From: Sunxiuqinia sp963678245
Lineage (GTDB): Bacteria; Bacteroidota; Bacteroidia; Bacteroidales; Prolixibacteraceae
NCBI GenBank assembly: GCA_965140765.1
Contig: OZ223309.1
Span: 1,612,001-1,676,000, forward strand
DNA length: 64,000 nt
Reading direction: 5' to 3'
Shown here: positions 17,326 to 26,187 of the stretch, in pieces
How the letters are laid out: each line of letters opens with the position of its first letter
Numbering within the stretch: the first letter of the stretch is position 1
Position numbers and translations under genes: made by a program
The notes under the pieces: model-generated
What the model was told of the DNA's origin: nothing
Database searches by the model: none
What the model saw: the letters and a program-made list of their open reading frames with translations, nothing else

Positions 17326-18112
17326 GAGTAGCGAACTGGGTCCTACTACCGCGACTCAAAACTTGTCTGCCGAGTGTACACTTGTCATATCAGTTAAAAA
17401 CTTAGTCAAAAAGTTTGGGCACTTCGTTGCGAATGACCACCTGACTTTCGATGTGTTTAAAGGTGAGATCTTTGGATTTCTGGGAGCCAACGGTGCCGGA
17501 AAAACAACTGCGATGCGTATTCTTTGTGGGTTGAGTAGCCCCACGTCGGGAGAATTGACGGTTAGTGGTTACGATGTTTATAAACAAGCTGAGCTCATCA
17601 AACGAAACATTGGCTATATGAGTCAGAAATTTTCGTTGTACGAGGATATGACGGTCGCGGAAAATATTCGATTTTACGCCGGCATTTATGGGCTCTCGGT
17701 CAAGCAACGCAAGGAAAAAGAACAAGTGATGCTTCAGAAACTAAATCTGGAGTCGGTACGAGATAAACTGATTGCTTCTTTACCATTGGGATGGATGCAA
17801 AAATTAGCTTTTTCAATTGCGCTTCTTCACGATCCAAAGATTATTTTTCTCGATGAGCCAACGGGTGGTGTCGACCCGATTACCCGTCGGCAATTTTGGG
17901 ACTTGATTTACGAAGCCGCAGCCGAAGGGAAAACTATTTTTGTAACCACTCACTATATGGATGAAGCAGAATATTGTAACCGGGTTTCCATTATGGTGGA
18001 TGGTCGAATTGCCGCATTGGATACGCCGGATAATTTAAAAAAGCGGTTCAATGCGCAGGATATGAATGGGGTGTTTTTACAATTGGCTCGTTCTGCGACT
18101 CGAACCGATTGA
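17306..18112 (+). CDS. ABC transporter ATPase (C-terminal half of YbhF equivalent)
   Basis: A 268-residue ABC ATPase with Walker A GANGAGKTTAMRI, Walker B IIFLDEPTGGVDP and H-loop VTTHYMDEAEYCNR. The signature is LPLGWMQKLAFSIAL rather than LSGGQ; this LPLG form is also found in the second module of YbhF and is not by itself a sign of decay. A clear Shine-Dalgarno AAGGAG (17293-17298) lies 7 bases before the ATG, unusual in this phylum. An inverted repeat follows the stop. Confidence 0.9.
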   Translation: MKQEKIESSELGPTTATQNLSAECTLVISVKNLVKKFGHFVANDHLTFDVFKGEIFGFLGANGAGKTTAMRILCGLSSPTSGELTVSGYDVYKQAELIKRNIGYMSQKFSLYEDMTVAENIRFYAGIYGLSVKQRKEKEQVMLQKLNLESVRDKLIASLPLGWMQKLAFSIALLHDPKIIFLDEPTGGVDPITRRQFWDLIYEAAAEGKTIFVTTHYMDEAEYCNRVSIMVDGRIAALDTPDNLKKRFNAQDMNGVFLQLARSATRTD

Positions 18113-18118
18113 TTTAAT

Positions 18119-18157
18119 CACAGAGTTGAACTACTATAAATTCTATTCCACTCTGTG
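18119..18157 (+). repeat. Inverted repeat between ATPase and permease genes
   Basis: CACAGAGT (18119-18126) and ACTCTGTG (18150-18157) form a perfect 8-bp stem with a 23-base loop in the 84-bp gap before the first permease. It may tune expression along the operon. Confidence 0.4.
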
Positions 18158-18196
18158 GTATATTATTTTAAAAGATAAGATATAAAAATTCAATTT

Positions 18197-19303
18197 ATGG
18201 ATCGCTTCCTCGGTTTTGTTAAAAAAGAATTCTTTCACATTTTTCGCGATAGGCGGACTATGATTATCCTTTTCGGAATACCGATCATCCAATTGATGTT
18301 GTTTGGGACGGTGATTACCAACGAGATAAAAGATGCACGTATCGCTATTTTCGATCAGTCGAAAGATGAGATGACCCAAGAGATCACCTCCAAGTTATTA
18401 TCATCAGGATATTTCTTGCTCGATCAGAACTTACAAACGACCAATGATATTGAAGCCATTCTCAAAAAGGGAAGAGTGAAGGAAGTTCTGGTATTTGGTC
18501 GTGATTTCAGTCGTAAGCTGAAGCGTGAAGGAAAGGCTGATATTCAGATTATTGCCGATGCATCTGATCCAAACCTGGCCAAAATGTTGACTTCGTACAC
18601 CACGGGCATTATTAACGATTATATTTTTAAGAAAATGGATGATTTGCACCTTCCCATGCAAATTGAGCCGGAAGTGCGCATGGTCTACAACGAAAATTTG
18701 CAATCTGTTTACATGTTTGTACCAGGCATTATGGCCATGATCCTGATGTTGATCTCAGCAATGATGACTTCTATTTCCATCACCCGAGAAAAGGAACTCG
18801 GCACCATGGAGATTCTTCTGGTTTCGCCCTTACGACCGATTCAAATTATCCTTGGAAAAGTAACACCTTACCTACTGTTGTCGATCATCAATGCCTTTGT
18901 GATTTTGGGGATTGGTCATTTTATTTTTGGTGTACCGATAAAAGGAAGTTGGGTTTTACTGATGGGTGAAAGTGTGCTGTTTATCCTGATGGCACTGTGT
19001 TTGGGAATCATGATTTCGTCGCTGTCGAAAACACAAATGGTGGCTATGTTTATTTCTGTCATCGCCTTGATGTTGCCGACTATCTTGCTGTCGGGCTTTA
19101 TTTTTTCCATCGAGAATATGCCGCTGTCCTTACAAGTGGTTTCGCACATCATTCCGCCACGTTGGTTTATCGTCATCCTGCGTAATATTATGCTGAAAGG
19201 CGTGGGCATAGCTTATGTCTGGAAAGAAACACTGGTGCTGGTTTTTATGGCACTACTGTTTGTAACTATTGCGGTTAAGAAGTTTAAAACGAGGTTAGAA
19301 TAA
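18197..19303 (+). CDS. ABC-2 family permease (YbhS-like)
   Basis: A 368-residue inner-membrane protein with one TM helix near residue 25, a large periplasmic domain (about 45-170) and five further TM helices from FVPGIMAMILMLISAMM onward. The motif TREKELGTMEILLVSPLRP near residue 195 is typical of the YbhS/YbhR/ABC2_membrane_3 family. It should pair with the second permease (19398) as a heterodimeric drug or small-molecule exporter driven by the two ATPases. Confidence 0.9.
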   Translation: MDRFLGFVKKEFFHIFRDRRTMIILFGIPIIQLMLFGTVITNEIKDARIAIFDQSKDEMTQEITSKLLSSGYFLLDQNLQTTNDIEAILKKGRVKEVLVFGRDFSRKLKREGKADIQIIADASDPNLAKMLTSYTTGIINDYIFKKMDDLHLPMQIEPEVRMVYNENLQSVYMFVPGIMAMILMLISAMMTSISITREKELGTMEILLVSPLRPIQIILGKVTPYLLLSIINAFVILGIGHFIFGVPIKGSWVLLMGESVLFILMALCLGIMISSLSKTQMVAMFISVIALMLPTILLSGFIFSIENMPLSLQVVSHIIPPRWFIVILRNIMLKGVGIAYVWKETLVLVFMALLFVTIAVKKFKTRLE

Positions 19304-19397
19304 AAAGTTGGCAGTCACAGTCGCAGTTGGCAGAGAAACTGTAGGCTTTGGCAATTATTGAATTGTGAACTGAGATTGAATACTGAGACTAAAATCT

Positions 19398-20516
19398 ATG
19401 AGAACAATAAAATACATACTTCAAAAGGAATTCATTCAGGTTTTGCGGAACAAAACCATGTTACGGATGATCATCATGCTGCCGTTGATGCAGATGCTGG
19501 TGCTGGTGTTTGCCGCAACCTACGATCTGAAGGACGTTGATGTTTATGTGGTCGATCAGGATCTGTCTGGTGCCAGTCGCGGATTGGTTAACCATTTCGA
19601 GGCCTCGCCCTTCTTTAATATTCATGATGCATCATTCGATCTGGAAGATGGCATGAATCAACTCAAAAAGGAAGAATCGGATTTTATTCTTGTTATACCA
19701 CCTGATTTTGAGCGTTCACTGGTTCGGGATGATAAAGTTGGTGTACAGTTATTAATTAATGCGATTGACGGAAATAAGGCATCGCTAATTTATCAGTACA
19801 CCCGCAGTATTATTTCGGGCTACAACAAGGAAGTTATTATGAAATGGAAAAGCTTGCCCGAATTTAACCCACCCATGCGTGTTGAATTTTCCGATAGCTA
19901 CTGGTTTAATCCCGAGCTGGATTACAAATGGTACATGGCTCCCGGAATTCTTTCGATATTGGTCACAATTATTGGCATGTTCCTGTCGGGGATGAACTTG
20001 GTGCGTGAGAAGGAGATGGGAACCATTGAGCAGTTGAATGTTACGCCAATCAAAAAATGGCAGTTCATTGTTGGTAAGTTGTTGCCTTTCCTCGTTATTG
20101 CACTGCTCGATCTGGCTTTTGGCCTCGTGATTGCCCGAGTGGTTTTCAATTTACCGATTGAAGGAAGTCTGGTATTGCTGTTCGGTTTTGGAGCTCTTTA
20201 CCTTGTTGGAGTACTCGGACTGGGGCTGTTTATTTCTACCGTAACCGAAACCCAGCAACAGGTCATGTTTATTACCTTCTTTTTTATGATGGTTTTTATT
20301 TTGATGGGGGGAGTATTTACACCAGTTGAAAGTATGCCACATTGGGCGCAGCAACTCAACCGGATCAATCCAATCTATTATTTTATCCGCATCATGCGCA
20401 TGGTTTGTCTGAAAGGTTCCGGTTTTGGAGACTTGCTTCAAGAATTTGTTTCGCTTACCGTAATCGGAATTTCGTTCCTGAGTTTGGCGATTTGGCGCTA
20501 CCGGAAAATAAGCTAA
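19398..20516 (+). CDS. ABC-2 family permease (YbhR-like)
   Basis: A 372-residue permease with the same layout as its neighbour: TM1 near residue 25, a periplasmic domain, then a cluster of TM helices starting at MAPGILSILVTIIGMFL. The conserved loop REKEMGTIEQLNVTPIKKW is near residue 203. It is the last gene of the TetR-TolC-MFP-ATPase-permease operon. The 94-bp gap ahead contains the near-duplicate phrases GTTGGCAG (twice), typical intergenic clutter. Confidence 0.9.
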   Translation: MRTIKYILQKEFIQVLRNKTMLRMIIMLPLMQMLVLVFAATYDLKDVDVYVVDQDLSGASRGLVNHFEASPFFNIHDASFDLEDGMNQLKKEESDFILVIPPDFERSLVRDDKVGVQLLINAIDGNKASLIYQYTRSIISGYNKEVIMKWKSLPEFNPPMRVEFSDSYWFNPELDYKWYMAPGILSILVTIIGMFLSGMNLVREKEMGTIEQLNVTPIKKWQFIVGKLLPFLVIALLDLAFGLVIARVVFNLPIEGSLVLLFGFGALYLVGVLGLGLFISTVTETQQQVMFITFFFMMVFILMGGVFTPVESMPHWAQQLNRINPIYYFIRIMRMVCLKGSGFGDLLQEFVSLTVIGISFLSLAIWRYRKIS

Positions 20517-20535
20517 GGAATTTTTTGGTTTCGTC

Positions 20536-20611
20536 TTTTATAGTGATCTGTAAGCAGTTTATCGTTGCTAGTTTTAATTGGCAGAGGCAATCAAAACTAT
20601 CCACTATAAAA
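20536..20611. terminator. Nested inverted repeats between convergent genes (likely bidirectional terminator)
   Basis: An outer pair TTTTATAGTG (20536-20545) / CACTATAAAA (20602-20611) is perfect over 10 bp. An inner pair TAGTTTTAATTG (20569-20580) / CAATCAAAACTA (20588-20599) has one G-T wobble and a 7-base loop. The repeats sit between the permease stop and the end of the DUF493 gene on the other strand. Confidence 0.6.
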
Positions 20612-20876
20612 TAATGACCCCTTCAATTTCATTCACCTTTTCAGTAATCCGTATGATTTGGTCAGCGTTTTCCATTTCGACAATGCAGGTAATGGCAACA
20701 TGCTTTAAGTTGGCCGTGTGTTTATAGGTTATTTCCCCATTGTTGGGCAATAGTGCTGTAATCTCGTCTACTTTGCCGCCATTGTTTGGTGTAATAAACT
20801 TAAACATGTATTTCAATGGCCATGTCTCGGTCTCCATGAGACGATAACGTAAATTTTTAAACTTATCTATTTTCAT
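20604..20876 (-). CDS. DUF493 (YbeD-like) family protein
   Basis: A 90-residue small protein with the ACT-like fold of the DUF493 family, recognised by the block WPLKYMFKFITPNN at residues 19-32 and the ending HVAITCIVEMENADQIIRI. A regulatory or ligand-binding role is thought likely for the family, but none is established here. It is transcribed alone, convergent with the efflux operon and divergent from katG. Confidence 0.75.
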   Translation of the reverse strand: MKIDKFKNLRYRLMETETWPLKYMFKFITPNNGGKVDEITALLPNNGEITYKHTANLKHVAITCIVEMENADQIIRITEKVNEIEGVIIL

Positions 20877-21252
20877 AAAAAATCCTTCAACTGCTAGTAA
20901 CGCATCAAAATTGCGATTGTTTTTGGGATAAGTATCCCTTTAGGAGTACAAAACTAATCAGAAAAAATATTCTACGTTTAAAAAAATCCTATTACAAGCT
21001 GAAAATATCAGAATTAAGGAATCAATAAGACAAACCAACAATTCAGCATTATTATACGTTAGAAATTTATAGATGGGTTTTAATAGGGTTTGTAATAATT
21101 CATTGGAAAAGTGGTGAAAAATTGTCTATTACTACAACTGATAACTCATTCACAAATAGACATGGTCAAATGAATGCGTAAATAGTATCTATAAAATACA
21201 TCAAAAAGATTGCCGTAACTTTAATATCCTAACCTGGTAAAATTAATTATAC
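20877..21252. other. 376-bp intergenic region between DUF493 and katG
   Basis: No gene is visible. It holds two palindromes: GGGATA-AG-TATCCC (20925-20938) and TGTCTATT (21123-21130) paired with AATAGACA (21155-21162). Either could be a binding site for a divergent promoter, for example peroxide control of katG, but neither matches a site I can name. Confidence 0.4.
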
Positions 21253-23490
21253 ATGGAAAATAAAAAACATTCAAGCTCCTCAGTTTACGATACCAATAAA
21301 GAGGGAAAATGTCCGTTCACAGGGCATAGTGCACAACATGGTGCGGGTGGTGGCTCGTCAAATAGTGATTGGTGGCCAAAACAATTAAATTTAAATATTC
21401 TACGTCAGCATTCTTCTTTATCTGACCCGATGGGAGAAGCATTTAACTACGCTGAGGAATTTAAGTCGCTTGACCTGAAAGCGGTTAAGAAAGACCTTTA
21501 CGATTTAATGACTGACTCACAAGACTGGTGGCCGGCTGACTTTGGACATTACGGTCCATTTTTTATTCGAATGGCTTGGCATAGTGCTGGTACTTATCGC
21601 GTTGCTGATGGGCGCGGAGGAGGCGGTTCTGGTTCGCAACGATTTGCGCCACTGAACAGTTGGCCTGATAATGTAAACCTTGATAAGGCTCGTCTCTTGC
21701 TCTGGCCAATCAAACAAAAATATGGCAGAAAAATTTCTTGGGCTGACTTGATAATCCTTGCCGGTAATTGTGCGTTGGACTCTATGGGACTCAAAACCTT
21801 TGGTTTTGGCGGAGGTCGAGATGATATTTGGGAGCCAGAGCAAGATATTTATTGGGGGTCGGAAGGAGAGTGGCTAGCTGATAAACGTTACAAAGACGAT
21901 CGTGATTTGGAAAATCCGCTGGCAGCTGTTCAAATGGGGTTGATTTATGTAAATCCGGAAGGTCCTGATGGAAATCCTGATCCAATAGCTGCAGCCAAAG
22001 ATATTCGGGAGACATTCGGGCGCATGGCAATGAATGATTATGAAACAGTTGCTCTAATCGCCGGCGGACATACTTTTGGAAAGACTCATGGCGCAGCTGA
22101 TCCAGACAAGTATGTCGGTCCGGAACCAGCAGGTGCAAGTATTGAAGAACAAGGCTTGGGCTGGAAAAATACATATGGAACCGGCAAAGGAGGAGATACG
22201 ATTGGTAGTGGATTGGAAGTTACCTGGACTAAGTCACCCACGAAGTGGAGCAATAACTTTTTCGAGAATTTGTTTGATTATGAGTGGGAGTTGACCAAAA
22301 GCCCAGCTGGCGCTAACCAATGGAAACCCAGAGGGCAAGCCGGTGCCGGTAGCGTTCCTCATGCCCACGATCCCGAAAAACGTATCCAGCCGAGTATGTT
22401 GACAACTGACCTTTCCCTGCGATTCGATCCTGAATATGAAAAAATATCGCGTCACTTCTATGAAAATCCGGATGAATTTGCGGAAGCCTTCTCGAAGGCA
22501 TGGTTTAAGCTTACTCACCGCGATATGGGGCCGATTAGTCGCTATCTTGGACCTGAAGTGCCAAAAGAAGAATTGATTTGGCAAGATCCGGTTCCAGCGG
22601 TTACACATGAATTGATTGATGATCAGGATATCGGGGAATTGAAGCGTAAGGTTTTGGATTTAGGATTGTCTGTTTCCCAAATGGTATCTACTGCTTGGGC
22701 TTCAGCATCAACATTCCGAGGTTCCGACAAACGTGGAGGAGCTAATGGTGCACGGATTCGATTGGCACCTCAAAAAGATTGGGAGGTAAACAATCCGGCA
22801 GAACTGGCCCAGGTACTTGGAAAACTCGAAGTGCTCCAAAAAGATTTTAACAACGCACAGTCTGATGATAAGAAAGTGTCGTTGGCCGACTTGATCGTAC
22901 TGGCAGGATGTGCCGGTGTTGAAAAGGCTGCTAAGAATGGTGGTCATGATGTGCAGGTGCTGTTTACTCCTGGACGCACTGATGCCTCGCAGGAGCAAAC
23001 GGATGTGGATGGCTTCACCTACCTTGAGCCGGAAGCTGATGGTTTTCGCAATTACCTGAAGAAAAAGTATACGGTAGCGGCAGAAGAAATGCTGGTTGAC
23101 CGGGCACAGTTGCTCACACTTACTGCACCTGAGATGACCGTTCTCGTTGGAGGTATGCGTGTGCTGAATACCAATTCCGATCGGTCTAATCACGGTGTAT
23201 TCACCAAAAAGCAAGAAGTTCTCTCAAACGATTTTTTTGTGAATCTACTCGATTTAAGTACAAAATGGAAAGCAACTTCGAAAGAGGAAGACTTGTTCGA
23301 AGGTCATGATCGCTCATCCGGTGAACTTAAGTGGACAGGCACTCGTGTTGATCTTATTTTTGGATCGAATTCGGAGTTAAGAGCGCTTGCTGAAGTCTAC
23401 GCTTGTGCAGATGCTCAGGAGAAGTTTGTGAATGACTTTGTTTCAGCGTGGGACAAGATGATGAACTTGGATCGATTTGATTTAAATTGA
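21253..23490 (+). CDS. katG: Bifunctional catalase-peroxidase
   Basis: A 745-residue class I heme peroxidase that removes hydrogen peroxide by catalase and peroxidase reactions. The distal site is R106, W109 and H110 in FFIRMAWHSAGTYR. The adduct partners are Tyr in LIYVNPEGPDGNPDP and Met in GRMAMNDYETV, and the proximal histidine is in IAGGHTFGKTHG. All residues of the Trp-Tyr-Met cofactor are therefore present, and the length is normal for the two-domain protein. No signal peptide. A terminator hairpin follows 30 bp after the stop. Confidence 0.98.
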   Translation: MENKKHSSSSVYDTNKEGKCPFTGHSAQHGAGGGSSNSDWWPKQLNLNILRQHSSLSDPMGEAFNYAEEFKSLDLKAVKKDLYDLMTDSQDWWPADFGHYGPFFIRMAWHSAGTYRVADGRGGGGSGSQRFAPLNSWPDNVNLDKARLLLWPIKQKYGRKISWADLIILAGNCALDSMGLKTFGFGGGRDDIWEPEQDIYWGSEGEWLADKRYKDDRDLENPLAAVQMGLIYVNPEGPDGNPDPIAAAKDIRETFGRMAMNDYETVALIAGGHTFGKTHGAADPDKYVGPEPAGASIEEQGLGWKNTYGTGKGGDTIGSGLEVTWTKSPTKWSNNFFENLFDYEWELTKSPAGANQWKPRGQAGAGSVPHAHDPEKRIQPSMLTTDLSLRFDPEYEKISRHFYENPDEFAEAFSKAWFKLTHRDMGPISRYLGPEVPKEELIWQDPVPAVTHELIDDQDIGELKRKVLDLGLSVSQMVSTAWASASTFRGSDKRGGANGARIRLAPQKDWEVNNPAELAQVLGKLEVLQKDFNNAQSDDKKVSLADLIVLAGCAGVEKAAKNGGHDVQVLFTPGRTDASQEQTDVDGFTYLEPEADGFRNYLKKKYTVAAEEMLVDRAQLLTLTAPEMTVLVGGMRVLNTNSDRSNHGVFTKKQEVLSNDFFVNLLDLSTKWKATSKEEDLFEGHDRSSGELKWTGTRVDLIFGSNSELRALAEVYACADAQEKFVNDFVSAWDKMMNLDRFDLN

Positions 23491-23520
23491 ATTTAATATT
23501 ATTAGAATGGACTAGCGAAT

Positions 23521-23554
23521 AAACTACCTCGTTAACTTTGTTGTGAGGTAGTTT
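23521..23554 (+). terminator. Hairpin terminator after katG
   Basis: AAACTACCTC (23521-23530) pairs perfectly with GAGGTAGTTT (23545-23554) around a 14-base loop, 30 bp after the katG stop. Confidence 0.7.
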
Positions 23555-23578
23555 AATACAGCATTGGGCGAAGTTCAA

Positions 23579-23660
23579 TTATTCATCAATCAGAATATGC
23601 CTGTGCATGTCTTCTGGTAGTTCCCGTGGATCGAGTATGTTGAATTTCACTGACTTTTAA
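23579..23660 (-). pseudogene. Possible fragment of a decayed minus-strand gene
   Basis: A minus-strand reading frame ends at a TAA (23579-23581) and reads VKFNILDPRELPEDMHRHI before it. It is blocked by a stop three codons upstream, while a protein-like stretch (YPVLEKASLLSNLKVS) continues in another frame to about 23705. This looks like the C-terminus of a lost gene; I do not recognise the family, and chance is possible. Confidence 0.3.
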
Positions 23661-24102
23661 GTTTGACAACAAAGAGGCTTTTTCAAGAACCGGATAAAAT
23701 GGATATTTATACAAAAAAAAGGGTTATCACCGTCGTGATAACCCATTGTCCATAATTTAGTTTAGTTAGACCAGAAAATAAATATTGGTTTAAAAAGAGA
23801 AAAGGTATCGATAATTATTTCATTATAAAGCGTTTGTTTTTCAAAAGCTCTGCTAATATAGTGCATATTTTTATCCAATATTAAAAAAACCTTAAAAAAT
23901 CTTAATGAATAGAAATAACACTGCTTTTGTATAATTGTAAATAATTGTTAATCAGTGTTTAGAAAATCAAGATATGTTATAGAATATGTTCGAATTTAAT
24001 AGGACTTTATTCGAAAATCCTTCAAATTGATAGTTACATTTCGTAATCTATCACCTTTCATAAAGATATAGACATCTGTTATTCTTATTAGTTGTTATTT
24101 TT
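23661..24102. other. AT-rich region upstream of trhO without recognisable genes
   Basis: Beyond the gene fragment to its left, the only clear element is a minus-strand terminator at 23713-23744. The part from 23745 to 24102 is very AT-rich and has no credible open frame on either strand. It could hold a small RNA ending at that terminator. Confidence 0.4.
23713..23744 (-). terminator. Orphan minus-strand intrinsic terminator
   Basis: GGGTTATCAC-CGTC-GTGATAACCC (23721-23744) is a perfect 10-bp stem with a 4-base loop. Eight As precede it on the plus strand, so on the minus strand the hairpin is followed by eight Ts: a textbook terminator. No minus-strand gene lies upstream, since trhO to the right is on the plus strand. 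Confidence 0.8.
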
Positions 24103-24110
24103 TATCTTTG
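24103..24110 (+). promoter_or_regulatory. -7 promoter box (TATCTTTG) for trhO
   Basis: Matches TAnnTTTG and lies 16 bp before the ATG at 24126. It supports that start over the in-frame TTG at 24108, which overlaps the box itself. Confidence 0.65.
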
Positions 24111-24125
24111 CACAAAAATATTACG

Positions 24126-25178
24126 ATGCAGTTGTACAACCGAGTGAGCAAGGATGAGCTAAAGAAAAGCCTCATGTGTGAGACTTTTAAGCGTAAAACA
24201 ATATCTTTCTACCGATATGTAAATTTGAATGAGCCCAATGAATTTCGAGATTCTCTTTACGCAAAGTGGTTCGAATTAAATTGCTTTGGCCGAATCTATG
24301 TCGCACGAGAAGGCATAAATGCTCAAATGAGTGTTCCAGAGCAGAATCTGGCAACCTTTCTGAAACAACTGGATGAAATGCCGGAATTAAAAGATATGCC
24401 AATCAAATATGCTATTGAAGATGATGGCAAATCATTTTACAAACTGACCATAAAAGTACGTCCTAAAATTGTTGCCGATGGATTAAATGATAATGCATTT
24501 GACGTTACCAACGTTGGGAATCACTTATCAGCAGCAGAATTTCACGATTTGGTCGATATTCCTGAAACTTTGGTGATTGATATGCGCAACCACTATGAAA
24601 GTGAAATCGGTCATTTCAAAGGTGCCATTTGTCCTAAAGCTGATACTTTTCGCGAAGAAATTAAAATGGTGGTTGATGATCTAAAAGATCAGAAAGACCG
24701 TAAAATACTACTTTACTGTACCGGGGGAATACGTTGCGAAAAAGCCAGCGCTTATTTGAAGCATCACGGATTTATGGATGTCAACCAACTGTATGGAGGT
24801 ATTATTGAATATGCGCAACAAATTAAACAATTGAAACTGGACTCTAAATTTGTTGGAAAAAATTTCGTTTTCGATCAGCGATTGGGCGAAACAGTTAACG
24901 GTGAAGTTATTTCGCACTGCCACCAGTGTGGACAACGATGCGATACACATACCAATTGTGCGAACGATTTATGTCATATTCTTTTTATTCAATGTAAAGA
25001 ATGCGCAGAACAATACGATGGATGCTGTACCGCCGAATGCAAAACGGTACTCCATGCGCCCGAGGAAGATCGGCTGTTGTATATTCAGGATTTCAAGCGT
25101 AAATTTGGCAACCGAAAAAGTTTCAGAAAAGGAATAGACAACAAACTGAAGATTGATAAACGGGAATTAGAAGTTTAA
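24126..25178 (+). CDS. trhO: tRNA uridine(34) hydroxylase, rhodanese type
   Basis: A 350-residue protein of the TrhO (YceA) family, which hydroxylates U34 of certain tRNAs on the way to (m)cmo5U. It has an N-terminal acylphosphatase-like domain (residues about 25-110, with ARE-GINAQMS) and a rhodanese domain with active-site cysteine in LLYCTGGIRCEKASAYL. The tail is cysteine-rich (CHQCGQRCDTHTNC, CKECAEQYDGCC). The ATG was set from the promoter box. The next gene begins 1 bp after its stop. Confidence 0.93.
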   Translation: MQLYNRVSKDELKKSLMCETFKRKTISFYRYVNLNEPNEFRDSLYAKWFELNCFGRIYVAREGINAQMSVPEQNLATFLKQLDEMPELKDMPIKYAIEDDGKSFYKLTIKVRPKIVADGLNDNAFDVTNVGNHLSAAEFHDLVDIPETLVIDMRNHYESEIGHFKGAICPKADTFREEIKMVVDDLKDQKDRKILLYCTGGIRCEKASAYLKHHGFMDVNQLYGGIIEYAQQIKQLKLDSKFVGKNFVFDQRLGETVNGEVISHCHQCGQRCDTHTNCANDLCHILFIQCKECAEQYDGCCTAECKTVLHAPEEDRLLYIQDFKRKFGNRKSFRKGIDNKLKIDKRELEV

Positions 25179-25179
25179 G

Positions 25180-26187
25180 ATGAGTGATTTTTGGACGGAA
25201 ATAGCAACACCAATAATGGCATTGGCTCCTATGGAAGATGTTACTGACACTTCTTTTCGTGAGTTGGTGGCTAAAATATCAGAACCCGGATGTTTGCACT
25301 TGCTGTTTACTGAGTTTACAGCAGTTGACGGAATGAATCATCCGGTAGGCAAGAAGCGGGTGTCAGAACGGTTGATTGTAAGCGAGTCAGAACGTCGATT
25401 ACTTAAAGAGAAAGGTATTAGGTTGATTGCTCAAATTTGGGGCAATAAGCCGGAGGTATTTCATCGGATTACTCGTGAGATTACCGAAGAGTACGATTTT
25501 GACGGAGTTGATATCAATATGGGGTGTCCTGTGAAAAACGTGGTAAAGCAAGGTTCGTGCAGTGCGTTGATTGATCAGCCAAAACTAGCTCAGGAGATTA
25601 TAATAGCTTCGAAAGAGGCCACTCATTTACCAGTCTCAGTAAAAACGAGAACCGGAATCCGGCAGCATGAAACGGAGCGATGGATGACTCAGCTGCTTGA
25701 AACAAAACCGGCTGCCATTACGCTGCACGGTCGTATTCAGAAACAACAGTCGGATGGTGAAGCCGATTGGAATGAAATTGCCAAAGCTGTTGCTATCAGA
25801 AATGAGCTGAACCCGTCAATTCCTATTTTAGGAAATGGTGATATTCTGTCGTATGCTCAATCAGTCGAGTATTGTAACAAATACGGGGTTGACGGAGTAA
25901 TGATCGGGCGTGGCATTTTTCACGACCCCTGGTTTTTCAATTCGGCAAAAAAATTAGCCGGAAAAGAAGCAAAACTGGAGCAGCTGGTAAATCACACCAA
26001 GCTATTTGAACGAAATTGGGGAGGCGTTAAGAATTTCAATATTTTAAAACGCTTTTATAAAATATATGCCAGTGGGTTTGAGGGGGCAGCGCAGCTAAGA
26101 GCAAGATTAATGGGCGCCAACTCATATGACGATGTATATCAAATAGTCGGCACCCATTCTCAGTTTGTCGGTAGCACAGAGTATTAA
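25180..26187 (+). CDS. tRNA-dihydrouridine synthase family protein
   Basis: A 335-residue FMN-dependent TIM-barrel enzyme that reduces uridines in tRNA. Family motifs are MALAPMEDVTDTSFRELV at the start, VDINMGCPVKNVVKQGSCSAL with the catalytic cysteine in GSC, KTRTGI near residue 160 and ILGNGDI near 225. It is adjacent to trhO, giving a two-gene tRNA modification transcript. Its tail overlaps the end of the convergent NifX-like gene by 4 bp. The DusA/B/C subtype cannot be settled by eye. Confidence 0.92.
   Translation: MSDFWTEIATPIMALAPMEDVTDTSFRELVAKISEPGCLHLLFTEFTAVDGMNHPVGKKRVSERLIVSESERRLLKEKGIRLIAQIWGNKPEVFHRITREITEEYDFDGVDINMGCPVKNVVKQGSCSALIDQPKLAQEIIIASKEATHLPVSVKTRTGIRQHETERWMTQLLETKPAAITLHGRIQKQQSDGEADWNEIAKAVAIRNELNPSIPILGNGDILSYAQSVEYCNKYGVDGVMIGRGIFHDPWFFNSAKKLAGKEAKLEQLVNHTKLFERNWGGVKNFNILKRFYKIYASGFEGAAQLRARLMGANSYDDVYQIVGTHSQFVGSTEY

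Noticed and set aside
17761..17850. Broken ABC signature in the second ATPase (LPLGW instead of LSGGQ)
   Set aside because: The LPLG form is also seen in the second module of YbhF-type proteins, so it is not evidence of decay.
19304..19397. GTTGGCAG repeats as a mobile element end
   Set aside because: Only two short copies with no terminal inverted repeats or target duplication.
21253..23490. Long antisense frames inside katG and other genes
   Set aside because: They are reverse-strand shadows of real coding sequence with no family similarity.
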